NCBI RefSeq assembly: GCF_001544095.1
Contig: NZ_BCPT01000002.1
Location: forward strand, 62,001-126,000
From: Enterococcus casseliflavus NBRC 100478
GTDB taxonomy: Bacteria > Bacillota > Bacilli > Lactobacillales > Enterococcaceae
DNA: 64,000 nt
Reading direction: 5' to 3'
Part shown: positions 33,485-41,249 of the stretch, piece by piece
Position numbering within the stretch: the first letter of the stretch is position 1
How the letters are laid out: each line of letters opens with the position of its first letter
Position numbers and translations under genes: made by a program
The notes under the pieces: model-generated
The model's input: only the letters and a program-made list of their open reading frames with translations
Database searches by the model: none
What the model was told of the DNA's origin: nothing

Positions 33485-34280
33485 CTTCATCGCCTCCGAA
33501 ATCATAGGTATTGGCTGCTGCTACTTTAAACTTGGACTGGATTTGATAATCCCAAAAGGCTAATGCAAAACCGATAAAGGCTAGAATGATCAAGGCTGGT
33601 CCTTGCAAAGAAGGTGCCGCCATTACGATCGTGGCTAAACCAAACCCCATAAAGAAGAAGCCCCACATTTCTTTGGAAACCATCACTTTTAGTAAAATCG
33701 CAAAACCGACATACCGCATCATGCCCCCAGCTGCGCCGAGCCCACCCATCAACCATTGAGGGATCGCTGCGACCGCTTGATTCCCGAAAGCAGCACCGCC
33801 GATAAAGAATAAGACCACGATCAAGCCGAAGATCGTTCCAAGACCCGCCATCGCTAAATAATTGATTCGATCAATCCCCTTCGTATTGGCATCATGGGCG
33901 TAGCTGTCGGCTTTTGACATCACTGGCGACATTAGTGAGAAGATAATCGTCACCCCATATTGCCCCAGCAAAGAAAACGGAATCGCCGTAGCAACCGCTA
34001 CTGTGGGTTCCAGTTGCAGCGTGATTGCTAAGATTGCTGCCATAATTCCGCCAATCACCGCATTTGGCGGTTGCGCGCCGCCCACTGGCATATTGCCGAT
34101 CGTCATTAACTGATACGTGCCGCCAACGATCAAGCCGGTTTGAAGATCTCCAAGAATAAGTCCGATAACCATCCCAGTAACAATGGGTTGGTACAATGAT
34201 TCTAAAAAACTAAATTGATCGATCGCGGCAATGAATGTGACTATGAAGACTAAAATGATTTGAAAAATCGTGTAATCCAT
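33474..34280 (-). CDS. PTS mannose-family IIC component (system 2)
   Basis: 268-residue polytopic membrane protein. The conserved glycine-rich stretch reads LGDLQTGLIVGGTYQLMTIG, followed by PVGGAQPPNAVIGGI. It forms the sugar channel with IID, which starts inside its last codons (ending FGGDEDGI). 26 bases separate it from the IIB gene upstream. Confidence 0.92.
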   Translation of the reverse strand: MDYTIFQIILVFIVTFIAAIDQFSFLESLYQPIVTGMVIGLILGDLQTGLIVGGTYQLMTIGNMPVGGAQPPNAVIGGIMAAILAITLQLEPTVAVATAIPFSLLGQYGVTIIFSLMSPVMSKADSYAHDANTKGIDRINYLAMAGLGTIFGLIVVLFFIGGAAFGNQAVAAIPQWLMGGLGAAGGMMRYVGFAILLKVMVSKEMWGFFFMGFGLATIVMAAPSLQGPALIILAFIGFALAFWDYQIQSKFKVAAANTYDFGGDEDGI

Positions 34281-34306
34281 TTTCTTTCTCCTTCCTTACC
34301 TCTGCA

Positions 34307-34789
34307 TTACTGAAACAATTTCTTTTCATCTTCAACAGGTGTCGTTGGAACCCGCTGGATCACTAATTGCACCCCCATTTCCTTCAGTTTTTTAAAGGCA
34401 TCGACATCTGCTTCATCGACGGCAACTGTCGTAGCAACCTGTCTTTTCCCTTCTGACATATGCATATTCCCAATGTTCAGTTTCTTGATCGGCACCCCAC
34501 CTTCAGCTAATTTCAACGCATCTTGCGGATTTTCAACCACCATGAAAATCTTTTGTTTTGGCGATGCTTTATGAATGATCTCGATGGTTTTTTGAAGCGA
34601 GAAATACCTCGTTTGGACGCCAGCTGGCGCCGCCATATCCATCAACCCTTGTCTGACTTTGTCTTTGGCGACCTTATCATTTGCCACTAAAATTAGATTT
34701 GCCCCCAACGTACCGTTCCATTGTGTGGCAACTTGCCCATGAATCAACCGATTGTCGATTCGCGTCAATAAAATATTTGGTTCTCCCAT
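34307..34789 (-). CDS. PTS mannose-family IIB component (system 2)
   Basis: 160-residue cytoplasmic phosphocarrier. The phosphorylated His17 lies in RIDNRLIHGQVATQW, the signature of the family, and NIGNMHMSEGKRQV is also conserved. It resembles AgaV-type IIB proteins of galactosamine systems. It accepts phosphate from the separate IIA encoded two genes upstream. Confidence 0.92.
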   Translation of the reverse strand: MGEPNILLTRIDNRLIHGQVATQWNGTLGANLILVANDKVAKDKVRQGLMDMAAPAGVQTRYFSLQKTIEIIHKASPKQKIFMVVENPQDALKLAEGGVPIKKLNIGNMHMSEGKRQVATTVAVDEADVDAFKKLKEMGVQLVIQRVPTTPVEDEKKLFQ

Positions 34790-34808
34790 AAATATGTCCT
34801 CCTTCTAT

Positions 34809-35084
34809 TTACTGCATGATTTCTGCAACCGCACTACGTTCTACTTCGATCACCGTTCCCGATTTCACCCTTAGATCCACTGTCTCTTTCCCAAGTGCTT
34901 GAATCTCCCCAATAATGCCGCCGTATAATTTGATTTTCTGCCCCTTTTTCAAGGACTGCTGCAATTCAGCGAAATAGCCTTTTTGCTTTTTCAGATGTTT
35001 CCCATTCAAGAAAGACGAGACCGCCAAAAAGAGAAAGAGAAAAACAAGCACCACGATTGAGGCTGCTAAGATCATTTCCCACAT
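34809..35084 (-). CDS. YajC-like membrane protein of the PTS operon
   Basis: 91 residues with one N-terminal membrane span (MILAASIVVLVFLFLFLAV) and a small basic cytoplasmic domain (GQKIKLYGGIIGEIQALGKE) matching the YajC family. YajC normally assists the Sec translocon. A YajC-like gene is also found within streptococcal PTS loci for hyaluronan disaccharides, so its presence here points to a similar substrate. It lies 2 bases from the IIA gene and 19 from IIB. Confidence 0.8.
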   Translation of the reverse strand: MWEMILAASIVVLVFLFLFLAVSSFLNGKHLKKQKGYFAELQQSLKKGQKIKLYGGIIGEIQALGKETVDLRVKSGTVIEVERSAVAEIMQ

Positions 35085-35086
35085 CG

Positions 35087-35518
35087 TTAAATCCCTTCTT
35101 CCTCATTGATTTCCTCATGGCCTTTGATCTTTCCGTGAAAAATACCGGTCTTGCCAATCTCTGCCAGCTCTTGGCAAAAACGCTCTGGATCAGCTGCTGT
35201 ATATCTAGTCAACGAACCTTCCACTAGCATCAGTAGATTGCTGCCGCCGATGACCTCGACTTGCGGGTCCTCATTGGCAGCGGTCATCGCAACATTAAAA
35301 GGGGTTCCGCCCACAAGGTCTGCACAAATCACGACCCCATCACAGGTTTCCTTTAATTGATCGATTGCTCCTTGCAACTCTTTTTCAAAGTCAGCTAACG
35401 GATTTTCCTCTAAAAACGGCACTGCTAGAAACTGTTCTTGCGGCCCTGCAATCATCGCAAGCGCATTTTCCATCCCTTGCGCAAATCCTCCATGACCTGT
35501 TAAAACCAAACCAAGCAT
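35087..35518 (-). CDS. PTS mannose-family IIA component (system 2)
   Basis: 143-residue phosphocarrier accepting phosphate from HPr. His9 in VLTGHGGFAQG is the phosphorylation site; ADLVGGTPFNVAM is the conserved dimer/active-site loop. First gene of the second PTS operon, directly behind a strong promoter with cre and operator sites. In contrast to system 1, IIA and IIB are separate proteins. Confidence 0.92.
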   Translation of the reverse strand: MLGLVLTGHGGFAQGMENALAMIAGPQEQFLAVPFLEENPLADFEKELQGAIDQLKETCDGVVICADLVGGTPFNVAMTAANEDPQVEVIGGSNLLMLVEGSLTRYTAADPERFCQELAEIGKTGIFHGKIKGHEEINEEEGI

Positions 35519-35544
35519 CTTATGTCCTCCCCCTTATTCTCAAC

Positions 35545-35592
35545 TGGTAGTAACCACATATCCAATATAAACGCTTTCATTTTGTCTGTCAA
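35545..35592 (-). promoter_or_regulatory. Promoter, operator and cre site of PTS system 2
   Basis: A strong promoter, TTGACA-17-TATATT (minus strand, -35 at 35587-35592, -10 at 35564-35569). A cre-like site TATAAACGCTTTCA (35566-35579, one mismatch to the consensus) overlaps the -10 box. The palindrome TGGTAGTAACCA (35545-35556) lies just downstream of the -10 box. The arrangement fits repression by CcpA and by GntR regulator 2. Confidence 0.75.
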
Positions 35593-35978
35593 CAAAATTT
35601 TTGTTTTTATATAAAAATGTCTTTGTTATCTTTAAATACGAAAAAGAGCGCCAAAACAATGATTTTAAAAACAATAAACCACTTGATAAAGGTATTGAAA
35701 TTCATCATTAATACAACAATAACGTTATTTTTAACTAATAAATCTACTGGTTTTTGTGCCCTGGTATCTCAAGAACCAGGAGTCACTCCACCATTCATCG
35801 TTACAACAATCAACGTTGTTAAATAAAGGAACTATCAGCAAATTTGCTGCCTTAATAAAAAAACCAGTTAGGTATAATCCCTAACTGGTTTTGGTCATCG
35901 CCAAACTCATTTTCCATTATGCGTTTTATTAAATTGTATTGCCAACATTACCAATACCACTCAGATGCCAGCCTGTTT
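35593..35978. other. Intergenic region between PTS system 2 and the DeoR gene
   Basis: AT-rich, no supported gene. A 69-codon frame on the plus strand lacks a ribosome site. The region holds the DeoR terminator and a short hairpin (CCTGG/CCAGG type) near 35760-35780. Confidence 0.5.
35858..35892 (-). terminator. Terminator downstream of the DeoR gene
   Basis: AAACCAGTTAGG / CCTAACTGGTTT hairpin with a 6-base loop and U-rich tails in both directions, about 90 bases after the deoR stop. Confidence 0.7.
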
Positions 35979-36719
35979 TTAGTTCGGATAGATGATTTGC
36001 GTCAGTTCTCCAATCTTATCGTTATAAGCATCAGAAATAATGACAACGTCTTCTGTACTAAAAGCTTTTACCGCGGCGACTTGTCCATATTTCGAGCTGT
36101 CACACAATAAATAGGCGGTTTTGGCATTATTTAGAATTTCACGCTTTTTGTTCGCCTCTACCAAGTTGGGGGTGCTTACACCTTTTTCAGCATCAATACC
36201 ATTAGCACCTAAAAAAGCCGTTTGAAAGTTAAACGTTTGTAAATTTGCATCCGTCAATGGACCATTCAAGGATGAAATAACGGGATTGTATCGGCCACCA
36301 AGAAGTAAAATCTCGGCAGGAGTTTCTTGTTGAATTGTAAAGACACTCGTATTGGTAGTAATAATCGTGATTTTTTTATTAATGATTTTATGCAGTAACG
36401 CTGTACAAGTCGAACCAGAATCTAGGTAGATCACATCGCCATCGTGAACCAGCTCAGCAGCCAAAGTAGCGATCGCTTCTTTCTCTTGGGAATACAAAGC
36501 AGCCTTAGCTGCAATCGGCATTTCGGAAGCCGTTGAACAAATCTTCACTGCGCCACCAGCCAACAATTCAACTCTTCCTGATTTTTCTAATTCTTTTAAA
36601 TCCCGCCTCAATGTTGAGATAGAAACAGTAGGCAAAATGCTTTGCAATTGCTCTATTTTTAACAGTTCATCTTGAGCCAAAGCTTCTAAAATTTTTTCTT
36701 GTCTTTCATATGGAATCAT
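35979..36719 (-). CDS. DeoR-family transcriptional regulator
   Basis: 246 residues: N-terminal DeoR winged helix (MIPYERQEKILEALAQDELL; SISTLRRDLKELEKSGRVELL) and a C-terminal sugar-phosphate sensing domain (GDVIYLDSGSTCTALLHKI; FLGANGIDAEKGVSTPNLVEANKKR). The ATG follows GGAGGTT. It lies at the end of the putative allose/allulose operon but after a terminator, so it has its own promoter. The phased TCA repeats in front of that operon are the likely binding sites. The effector is probably a phosphorylated sugar of the pathway. Confidence 0.9.
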   Translation of the reverse strand: MIPYERQEKILEALAQDELLKIEQLQSILPTVSISTLRRDLKELEKSGRVELLAGGAVKICSTASEMPIAAKAALYSQEKEAIATLAAELVHDGDVIYLDSGSTCTALLHKIINKKITIITTNTSVFTIQQETPAEILLLGGRYNPVISSLNGPLTDANLQTFNFQTAFLGANGIDAEKGVSTPNLVEANKKREILNNAKTAYLLCDSSKYGQVAAVKAFSTEDVVIISDAYNDKIGELTQIIYPN

Positions 36720-36846
36720 AGCAACCTCCATTAATTGATCAACTTCACTTTTTTTCAAATTATACCATACTTTTTCTCTCGGTATGAGCAAGGACTTTCA
36801 TTGTTCGTCAATTTGATCTCGATTATGGGATAAATTTCTCGTTAAC

Positions 36847-36880
36847 AAAAAAAGACGAGGATTCGCTAATGCGAATCCTC
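36847..36880 (-). terminator. Terminator after rpiB
   Basis: GAGGATTCGC-TAAT-GCGAATCCTC, perfect 10-bp stem, followed on the minus strand by a run of seven Ts. It ends the PTS-alsE-rpiB operon before the DeoR gene. Confidence 0.85.
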
Positions 36881-36890
36881 TAACCTTTGA

Positions 36891-37331
36891 TCATTCTACT
36901 TCTAACTGACCAATCATTGCTACCCGTTTTTGGTGACGACCACCTTCAAACTCAGCAGCCAGCCATTCCTTAGTAATCATTTTCGCTAGTTCGATGCCCA
37001 CGACGCGCGAACCAAACGCCAGTACGTTGGTATTGTTATGCTCTCTCGAGAGCTTAGCACTATAGGGTTCGCTGCACACCACGGCTCGGATGCCCTTGAT
37101 TTTGTTGGCAGCAATTGAGATACCAACCCCTGTGCCACAAATCAAGATTCCCAAATCACACTTTTGGGTTACGACCGCTTCTGCAACAGCCGCCGCATAA
37201 TTGGGATAGTCAACGCGTTTAGCACTTTGTGTTCCAAAATCTTGTACCATGTGCCCCAACGACTCCAAATAAGTGATGATATCAGTTTTTAATTCAAACC
37301 CAACATGATCACAACCGATTGCTAGTTTCAT
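36891..37331 (-). CDS. rpiB: RpiB/LacAB-family sugar-phosphate isomerase
   Basis: 146-residue aldose-ketose isomerase. It has the N-terminal phosphate-binding start KLAIGCDHVGFELK, the active-site cysteine loop LICGTGVGISIAANK, and REHNNTNVLAFGSR. RpiB proteins interconvert ribose 5-phosphate and ribulose 5-phosphate, and in E. coli and Listeria allose operons also allose 6-phosphate and allulose 6-phosphate. The gene overlaps alsE by four bases (ATGA), so the two are translationally coupled. An allose 6-phosphate isomerase role is inferred from context. Confidence 0.9.
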   Translation of the reverse strand: MKLAIGCDHVGFELKTDIITYLESLGHMVQDFGTQSAKRVDYPNYAAAVAEAVVTQKCDLGILICGTGVGISIAANKIKGIRAVVCSEPYSAKLSREHNNTNVLAFGSRVVGIELAKMITKEWLAAEFEGGRHQKRVAMIGQLEVE

Positions 37332-37990
37332 GCTTGATCCTCCTCTTTATATATTGAAATCAGTTCTTGATACGATTCTGCTTTTCCAAAAAGAGCGGAG
37401 GTCCCTAAAACAAACCCATCAACGTCTAAGGCGCTTAAGCGAGTCATTACGGCAGGCGAAATCGCTCCATCTGCCATCAATTGGTAGGAATAACGTTCCT
37501 TAACTGCAGCAAGCTGCTTTATTTTCCCTTCCACATGTGTCAAATATGCTTGACCTGAAAAACCGGGATCAACAGTCATTACCATCACGTAATCGATCAA
37601 TGGCAGCAGTTCTTCGATCATTGCTACACTTGTTCCAGGATTGATGGCGATTCCGGCTTGTTTTCCCTTTTGCTTGATTTTGTTGATAGTTCTTGTAGGA
37701 TGGCGATCTGCTTCCGGATGAAAATAAATGATATCTACACCCATATCCGCAAATTTCTCTACATACGCTCCCGGATCTTCAATCATCAAGTGGACATCAA
37801 CTAAGGTTTCTGACCATTTGCAAATAGCTTCGATATCTTGAAGTCCCATACCAAAATTTGGAACAAATCGTCCGTCCATAACATCAAGATGAAAAATATC
37901 GATTTTCGCCGCTTGTAAAGCGGCAACCTCGTCCTTTAGCATTGAAAAATCAGCACACATCATAGATGGACACAAGATTTTTTTCTTCAA
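37328..37990 (-). CDS. alsE: AlsE-like ribulose/allulose-phosphate 3-epimerase
   Basis: TIM-barrel 3-epimerase of 220 residues. Motifs are PSMMCADFSML, FHLDVMDGRFVPNFG, VDVHLMIEDP and MVMTVDPGFSGQAY. The MTVDPGF sequence and the PSMMC start are closer to E. coli AlsE (allulose 6-phosphate epimerase) than to general Rpe proteins. The start is a TTG behind AGGAGG. It would turn allulose 6-phosphate into fructose 6-phosphate. Coupled to rpiB and preceded by the IIA gene. Confidence 0.85.
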   Translation of the reverse strand: MKKKILCPSMMCADFSMLKDEVAALQAAKIDIFHLDVMDGRFVPNFGMGLQDIEAICKWSETLVDVHLMIEDPGAYVEKFADMGVDIIYFHPEADRHPTRTINKIKQKGKQAGIAINPGTSVAMIEELLPLIDYVMVMTVDPGFSGQAYLTHVEGKIKQLAAVKERYSYQLMADGAISPAVMTRLSALDVDGFVLGTSALFGKAESYQELISIYKEEDQA

Positions 37991-38017
37991 AACACTACCT
38001 CCTGTCAGCAAATGCTC

Positions 38018-38482
38018 TCACTCATTAATAACGCCAATCGCTTGTCCACAACGCCCTTGCTTCTCTGTAATCACTAAGGTTCGCTGTGCGGAATTAGTGA
38101 AAACAACGATTACATCCGTTTCTTTGCCCTGTGATGCCAGAAACGGAAAATCAACGTTTGCCAGCACACTCTCGGCAGTAACTTTGTCACCTTCAGAAAC
38201 TTTGGTATCGAATCCTGCGCCATTTAGCTCCACAGTATCGATCCCAATATGGACTAGAACTTCTAAGCCATTTTTGCCTTTTAACGAAATCGCATGTTTT
38301 GTAGGAAACACAGAGACCACTGTTCCTTCAATCGGTGCTGTAACAAGATCATCTGTTGGTACCACAGCAAACCCATCGCCTAATAGTTTGGTTGAAAACA
38401 TCTCGTCCTTCACTTGTTCAATCCTTTTCACCACGCCATTAGCTGGTGCATAAATAACATTTTTCTTCTTAAATAGACCCAT
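38018..38482 (-). CDS. PTS glucose-family IIA protein
   Basis: 154-residue free-standing IIA of the glucose (Crr) family, with the phospho-histidine segment LEVLVHIGIDTVELNGAGF and an earlier IEGTVVSVFPTKHAISLKG that supplies the second active-site His. It phosphorylates the IIBC protein encoded 14 bases upstream. Having a separate IIA is unusual for beta-glucoside-type enzymes, which often carry it fused. Confidence 0.92.
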   Translation of the reverse strand: MGLFKKKNVIYAPANGVVKRIEQVKDEMFSTKLLGDGFAVVPTDDLVTAPIEGTVVSVFPTKHAISLKGKNGLEVLVHIGIDTVELNGAGFDTKVSEGDKVTAESVLANVDFPFLASQGKETDVIVVFTNSAQRTLVITEKQGRCGQAIGVINE

Positions 38483-38496
38483 ATTTCCCCTGCTTT

Positions 38497-39870
38497 CTAC
38501 GCCAATGTCTCGTCTCGATTGGTAAATACAAATGCTAAGACTGCTGAAATCACCATTGAAATCAGTAAGCCGATCATCGCTTGTATGAAATTCGAGGAAG
38601 TTGAGCCTACAAAGGCGGGAAAAGTGGTGACACTACCAAAGACAAAGGCATTCGTTACAACTTGCATCAACCCTAAATAGGCACCACCCACAGCACCACC
38701 AATAATTTGCGCTAAGAAAAGCTTTTTATTTTTTACAAGTAAGCCGAACAAAGTAGCTTCGATAATCGCTGATAATGCGATCGTGACTAAGCCAGTTAAA
38801 GCAAAGCTTCGCAGTTTTTTATCTTTCGCTTTAAAGTAAACGCCAATCGTTGTACCTATAACGGCGAAGTTGCATGCAAAAGTAAAAGGAACGATGTAAT
38901 CAAAGCCATAGGTCGAAACGTTATTGATCATGATTGGATTGACTGCCCAGTGGATGCCCAAACTTACGAGAACACTCCAACCACCACCAACTAAGATTCC
39001 AGTTAGCACACTACTACGCTCGATCAACCAATTCACCACATTAGCAACTGCTTCGCCACTATAGACCCCGATTGGTCCAATAACAATCACTGTCAATGGA
39101 ACCATAATAGCTAGTGAGACTAACGGAACGACCACTAATTTTAAAGTCTCCGGTATGTGTTTGTCTAAGAATTTGTAGAGGTATGAAAAAGCCCAAATCG
39201 AAAGGATGATTGGTACGACAGTCGAATTGTAGTTCATCAAAACGACTGGAATCCCAAAGAACTCCGTCGTTGCACCGTTGCCTGCTCCTCCCATCAATGC
39301 AATAAAATCAGGATTGATTAACGCAGCCCCGATCAATGCCGAGATATACGGGCTGGCACCAAACCGCCGCGCCGAAGTAAACGCTAACAATACGGGCAAG
39401 AAATAAAATACACTCATAGAAGCAACAAATAAAATCGAATAAGTGCCGCTGTCTTCACTGATCAACCCGAGCTGAACAAACAAAATCAGCAGTCCTCTTA
39501 AAATCCCTGAGCCCGCCAAAACTGGGAGTAGTGGCGCAAAAATAGCAGATACGGCAGAAAAAATATTGCTGATAATACTGCCAGAAGCTTGTTCTTCCGT
39601 GGTAGGGCTACCAGAACTTTCGTTACCTTTAACTAACGGCTCAAACTCATCATAGAGCTTTCCAACTTCTGTCCCAATCAAAAGCTGGTACTGGCCCGCC
39701 TTATTAATGACATTGATCACTCCGTCGATATTCTCGACGGCTTGATCATCCGCTTTTGCGGTGTCATGTAACGTTAGGCGCAACCGGGTGGCACAATGTG
39801 TCATATTGCGAACATTTTCCGCTCCGCCTATTTTTTCTAAAATATTTTTTGCCATCACTTTGTAATCCAT
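38497..39870 (-). CDS. PTS IIBC, glucose/beta-glucoside family (putative allose/allulose)
   Basis: 457-residue membrane transporter. The N-terminal IIB domain carries the phosphorylated cysteine in NMTHCATRLRLTLHD; the IIC domain has about ten spans and conserved GIHWAVNP near the middle. ATG of MDYKVMAKN follows AAAGGAG. Sequence type is BglF/sucrose-like, but alsE and rpiB downstream and no 6-phospho-glucosidase make D-allose or D-allulose a better guess than a beta-glucoside. Substrate not proven. Confidence 0.9.
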   Translation of the reverse strand: MDYKVMAKNILEKIGGAENVRNMTHCATRLRLTLHDTAKADDQAVENIDGVINVINKAGQYQLLIGTEVGKLYDEFEPLVKGNESSGSPTTEEQASGSIISNIFSAVSAIFAPLLPVLAGSGILRGLLILFVQLGLISEDSGTYSILFVASMSVFYFLPVLLAFTSARRFGASPYISALIGAALINPDFIALMGGAGNGATTEFFGIPVVLMNYNSTVVPIILSIWAFSYLYKFLDKHIPETLKLVVVPLVSLAIMVPLTVIVIGPIGVYSGEAVANVVNWLIERSSVLTGILVGGGWSVLVSLGIHWAVNPIMINNVSTYGFDYIVPFTFACNFAVIGTTIGVYFKAKDKKLRSFALTGLVTIALSAIIEATLFGLLVKNKKLFLAQIIGGAVGGAYLGLMQVVTNAFVFGSVTTFPAFVGSTSSNFIQAMIGLLISMVISAVLAFVFTNRDETLA

Positions 39871-39884
39871 CTTCCCCACTCCTT

Positions 39885-40829
39885 TTATTTTGATTGATTT
39901 GTTGGTGACAAAAATTCAAGCAGCAACTGATTGGCTGCGACTGCATCGTTTTGATCGATCACAGCTTGAATCGCAGCCAAGCCTACGTTATCGATCATTT
40001 GATCCATTTGCTTGATCATTTTCATGTTTTGTTCGCACTCTTTTGAGGCGTGTTCAATTACAGGGAACGTATCAAAATAAATCACACCGTCATAGTTATG
40101 CTTTTTGACATAATACAAGAATTCTAATGTTTTGAAGGGTGTTGCTGAACCGATCATCAATCCATCGTCGTTTAACCCATACCCATCATTCAGATGCACA
40201 CCGTATAAAAACCCTTTTCCCGCGAACAGATCCGCAGCAAAAGCAGGGTTTTCGTGTTTCATTAGCATATGGCAATAATCAAGGGTCACACCTACATTTT
40301 TGCGGTTGATCTCATTAAGCATCATTCCAGTGACACCCATACTATCAATGAACGCATAGGCTCTTGGTTGAAATGGTTTGTACTCGATACTGATTTTCAA
40401 ATCTAGTGCGTAGTCAGCAATTTCAATAAAGGCATCTCGAATCTGATTCCAAACCTTTTGGTAATTGATTTGAAAACTATAGTCAAAGCCATCAAAACCA
40501 AGCCAAATGGTTACGACTTCTCCACCTGCTGCACGACAATAATCAGCAGCTTCTTTGCATAACGTTAAGGCATGCTGCGCAACCTGTGAGTTAGCATTGC
40601 CTAATTCACCGTTGATAAATTCTTCTCTAAATCGCAATGCAACACCATTCAATTTCAAATCAGCTTGTTCCAATCTCTCTTTCATTTCAGAGGCAGCCGT
40701 CCCACCGACGTGCTCCGGATAATTTAAATCTACATAATCAAGCCCCAATTCTTTGAATGCGCCAAATACATTGTCCAAATCATTTTCGTAAATTGATAAA
40801 AATGAATTGATTCTCGTTGCTAACTTCAT
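39885..40829 (-). CDS. Sugar isomerase/epimerase, xylose-isomerase-like TIM barrel
   Basis: 314-residue TIM-barrel protein of the xylose isomerase-like (AP endonuclease 2) fold. Metal-binding residues are visible in SIEYKPFQPR (Glu), VGVTLDYCHM (Asp, His), GVHLNDGYG (His, Asp) and YFDTFP. This pattern is shared with L-rhamnose isomerase-like and tagatose/allulose 3-epimerase-like proteins. It is the first gene of the operon, directly after a DeoR-type control region. It may isomerise or epimerise the free sugar or phosphate that enters through the PTS. Exact reaction unknown. Confidence 0.8.
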   Translation of the reverse strand: MKLATRINSFLSIYENDLDNVFGAFKELGLDYVDLNYPEHVGGTAASEMKERLEQADLKLNGVALRFREEFINGELGNANSQVAQHALTLCKEAADYCRAAGGEVVTIWLGFDGFDYSFQINYQKVWNQIRDAFIEIADYALDLKISIEYKPFQPRAYAFIDSMGVTGMMLNEINRKNVGVTLDYCHMLMKHENPAFAADLFAGKGFLYGVHLNDGYGLNDDGLMIGSATPFKTLEFLYYVKKHNYDGVIYFDTFPVIEHASKECEQNMKMIKQMDQMIDNVGLAAIQAVIDQNDAVAANQLLLEFLSPTNQSK

Positions 40830-40861
40830 CTTCATTCTCCTTAGCCATTTATTATAGACCC

Positions 40862-40890
40862 AGAATAGCACAAACTTTTTTCATTTACAA
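40862..40890 (-). promoter_or_regulatory. Promoter of the putative allose/allulose operon
   Basis: TTGTAA and TATTCT with 17-base spacing on the minus strand; the -35 box is embedded in the first of the phased TCA repeats. Confidence 0.6.
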
Positions 40891-40930
40891 CCACTTTATT
40901 TCATATTATTTCAAATTAATTCACTGAGAA
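40881..40930. promoter_or_regulatory. 10-bp phased repeats (DeoR operator 1)
   Basis: TCA recurs at exactly 10-base intervals (40881, 40901, 40911, 40921; CCA at 40891), with similar contexts such as TCATATTATT and TCAAATTAAT. The series covers and extends upstream of the -35 box. Direct repeats with helical phasing are typical of DeoR-family operators. Confidence 0.6.
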
Positions 40931-40999
40931 GCATTGCTTTTGTTGAAAGAAATACTTCGAAAAAGTGATTTCAAGCATCTATTTTGTTAAACTCACTTT

Positions 41000-41029
41000 T
41001 GAAATCATTTGAAATAAATTGATTTTTTA
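41000..41029. promoter_or_regulatory. 10-bp phased repeats in inverse orientation (DeoR operator 2)
   Basis: TGAAATCATT, TGAAATAAAT and TGATTTTTTA follow each other at 10-base steps. They are the inverse of the TTTCA/TTCA repeats about 90 bases away. Two such clusters could support a repression loop. Confidence 0.55.
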
Positions 41030-41194
41030 TGGATTATTTTAAAACACATTGTCTTGATTCACTGATTATGCTGATTTGACTCTATTCGTTTCAGAAAAAG
41101 GATCATTTGGTAAATCCTTAGTGGGCTGCTATTGAACTAGGCGCCCCTAGTAATGTATCCCCTTTCACTCTTTCGAATTGTTTTCACGTGAAAC

Positions 41195-41235
41195 AAAAAA
41201 GCCTAACCAACCAGCAGGATCGCTGTTTGATTAGG
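41195..41235 (-). terminator. Terminator of the MhqR-type operon
   Basis: CCTAATCAAACAGC pairs with GCTGGTTGGTTAGG (with G-T pairs) on the minus strand, followed by TTTTTT, 15 bases after the hydrolase stop codon. Confidence 0.8.
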
Positions 41236-41249
41236 AAAGAGGCACTGCT

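Noticed and set aside
35617-35826. 69-codon plus-strand frame between PTS system 2 and the DeoR gene
   Set aside because: No ribosome site, low-complexity Lys/Ile/Thr composition, lies in a promoter/terminator region.
40881-41029. Possible CRISPR-like repeats
   Set aside because: Repeats are only about 10 bp with no spacers and overlap a promoter; regulatory sites explain them better.
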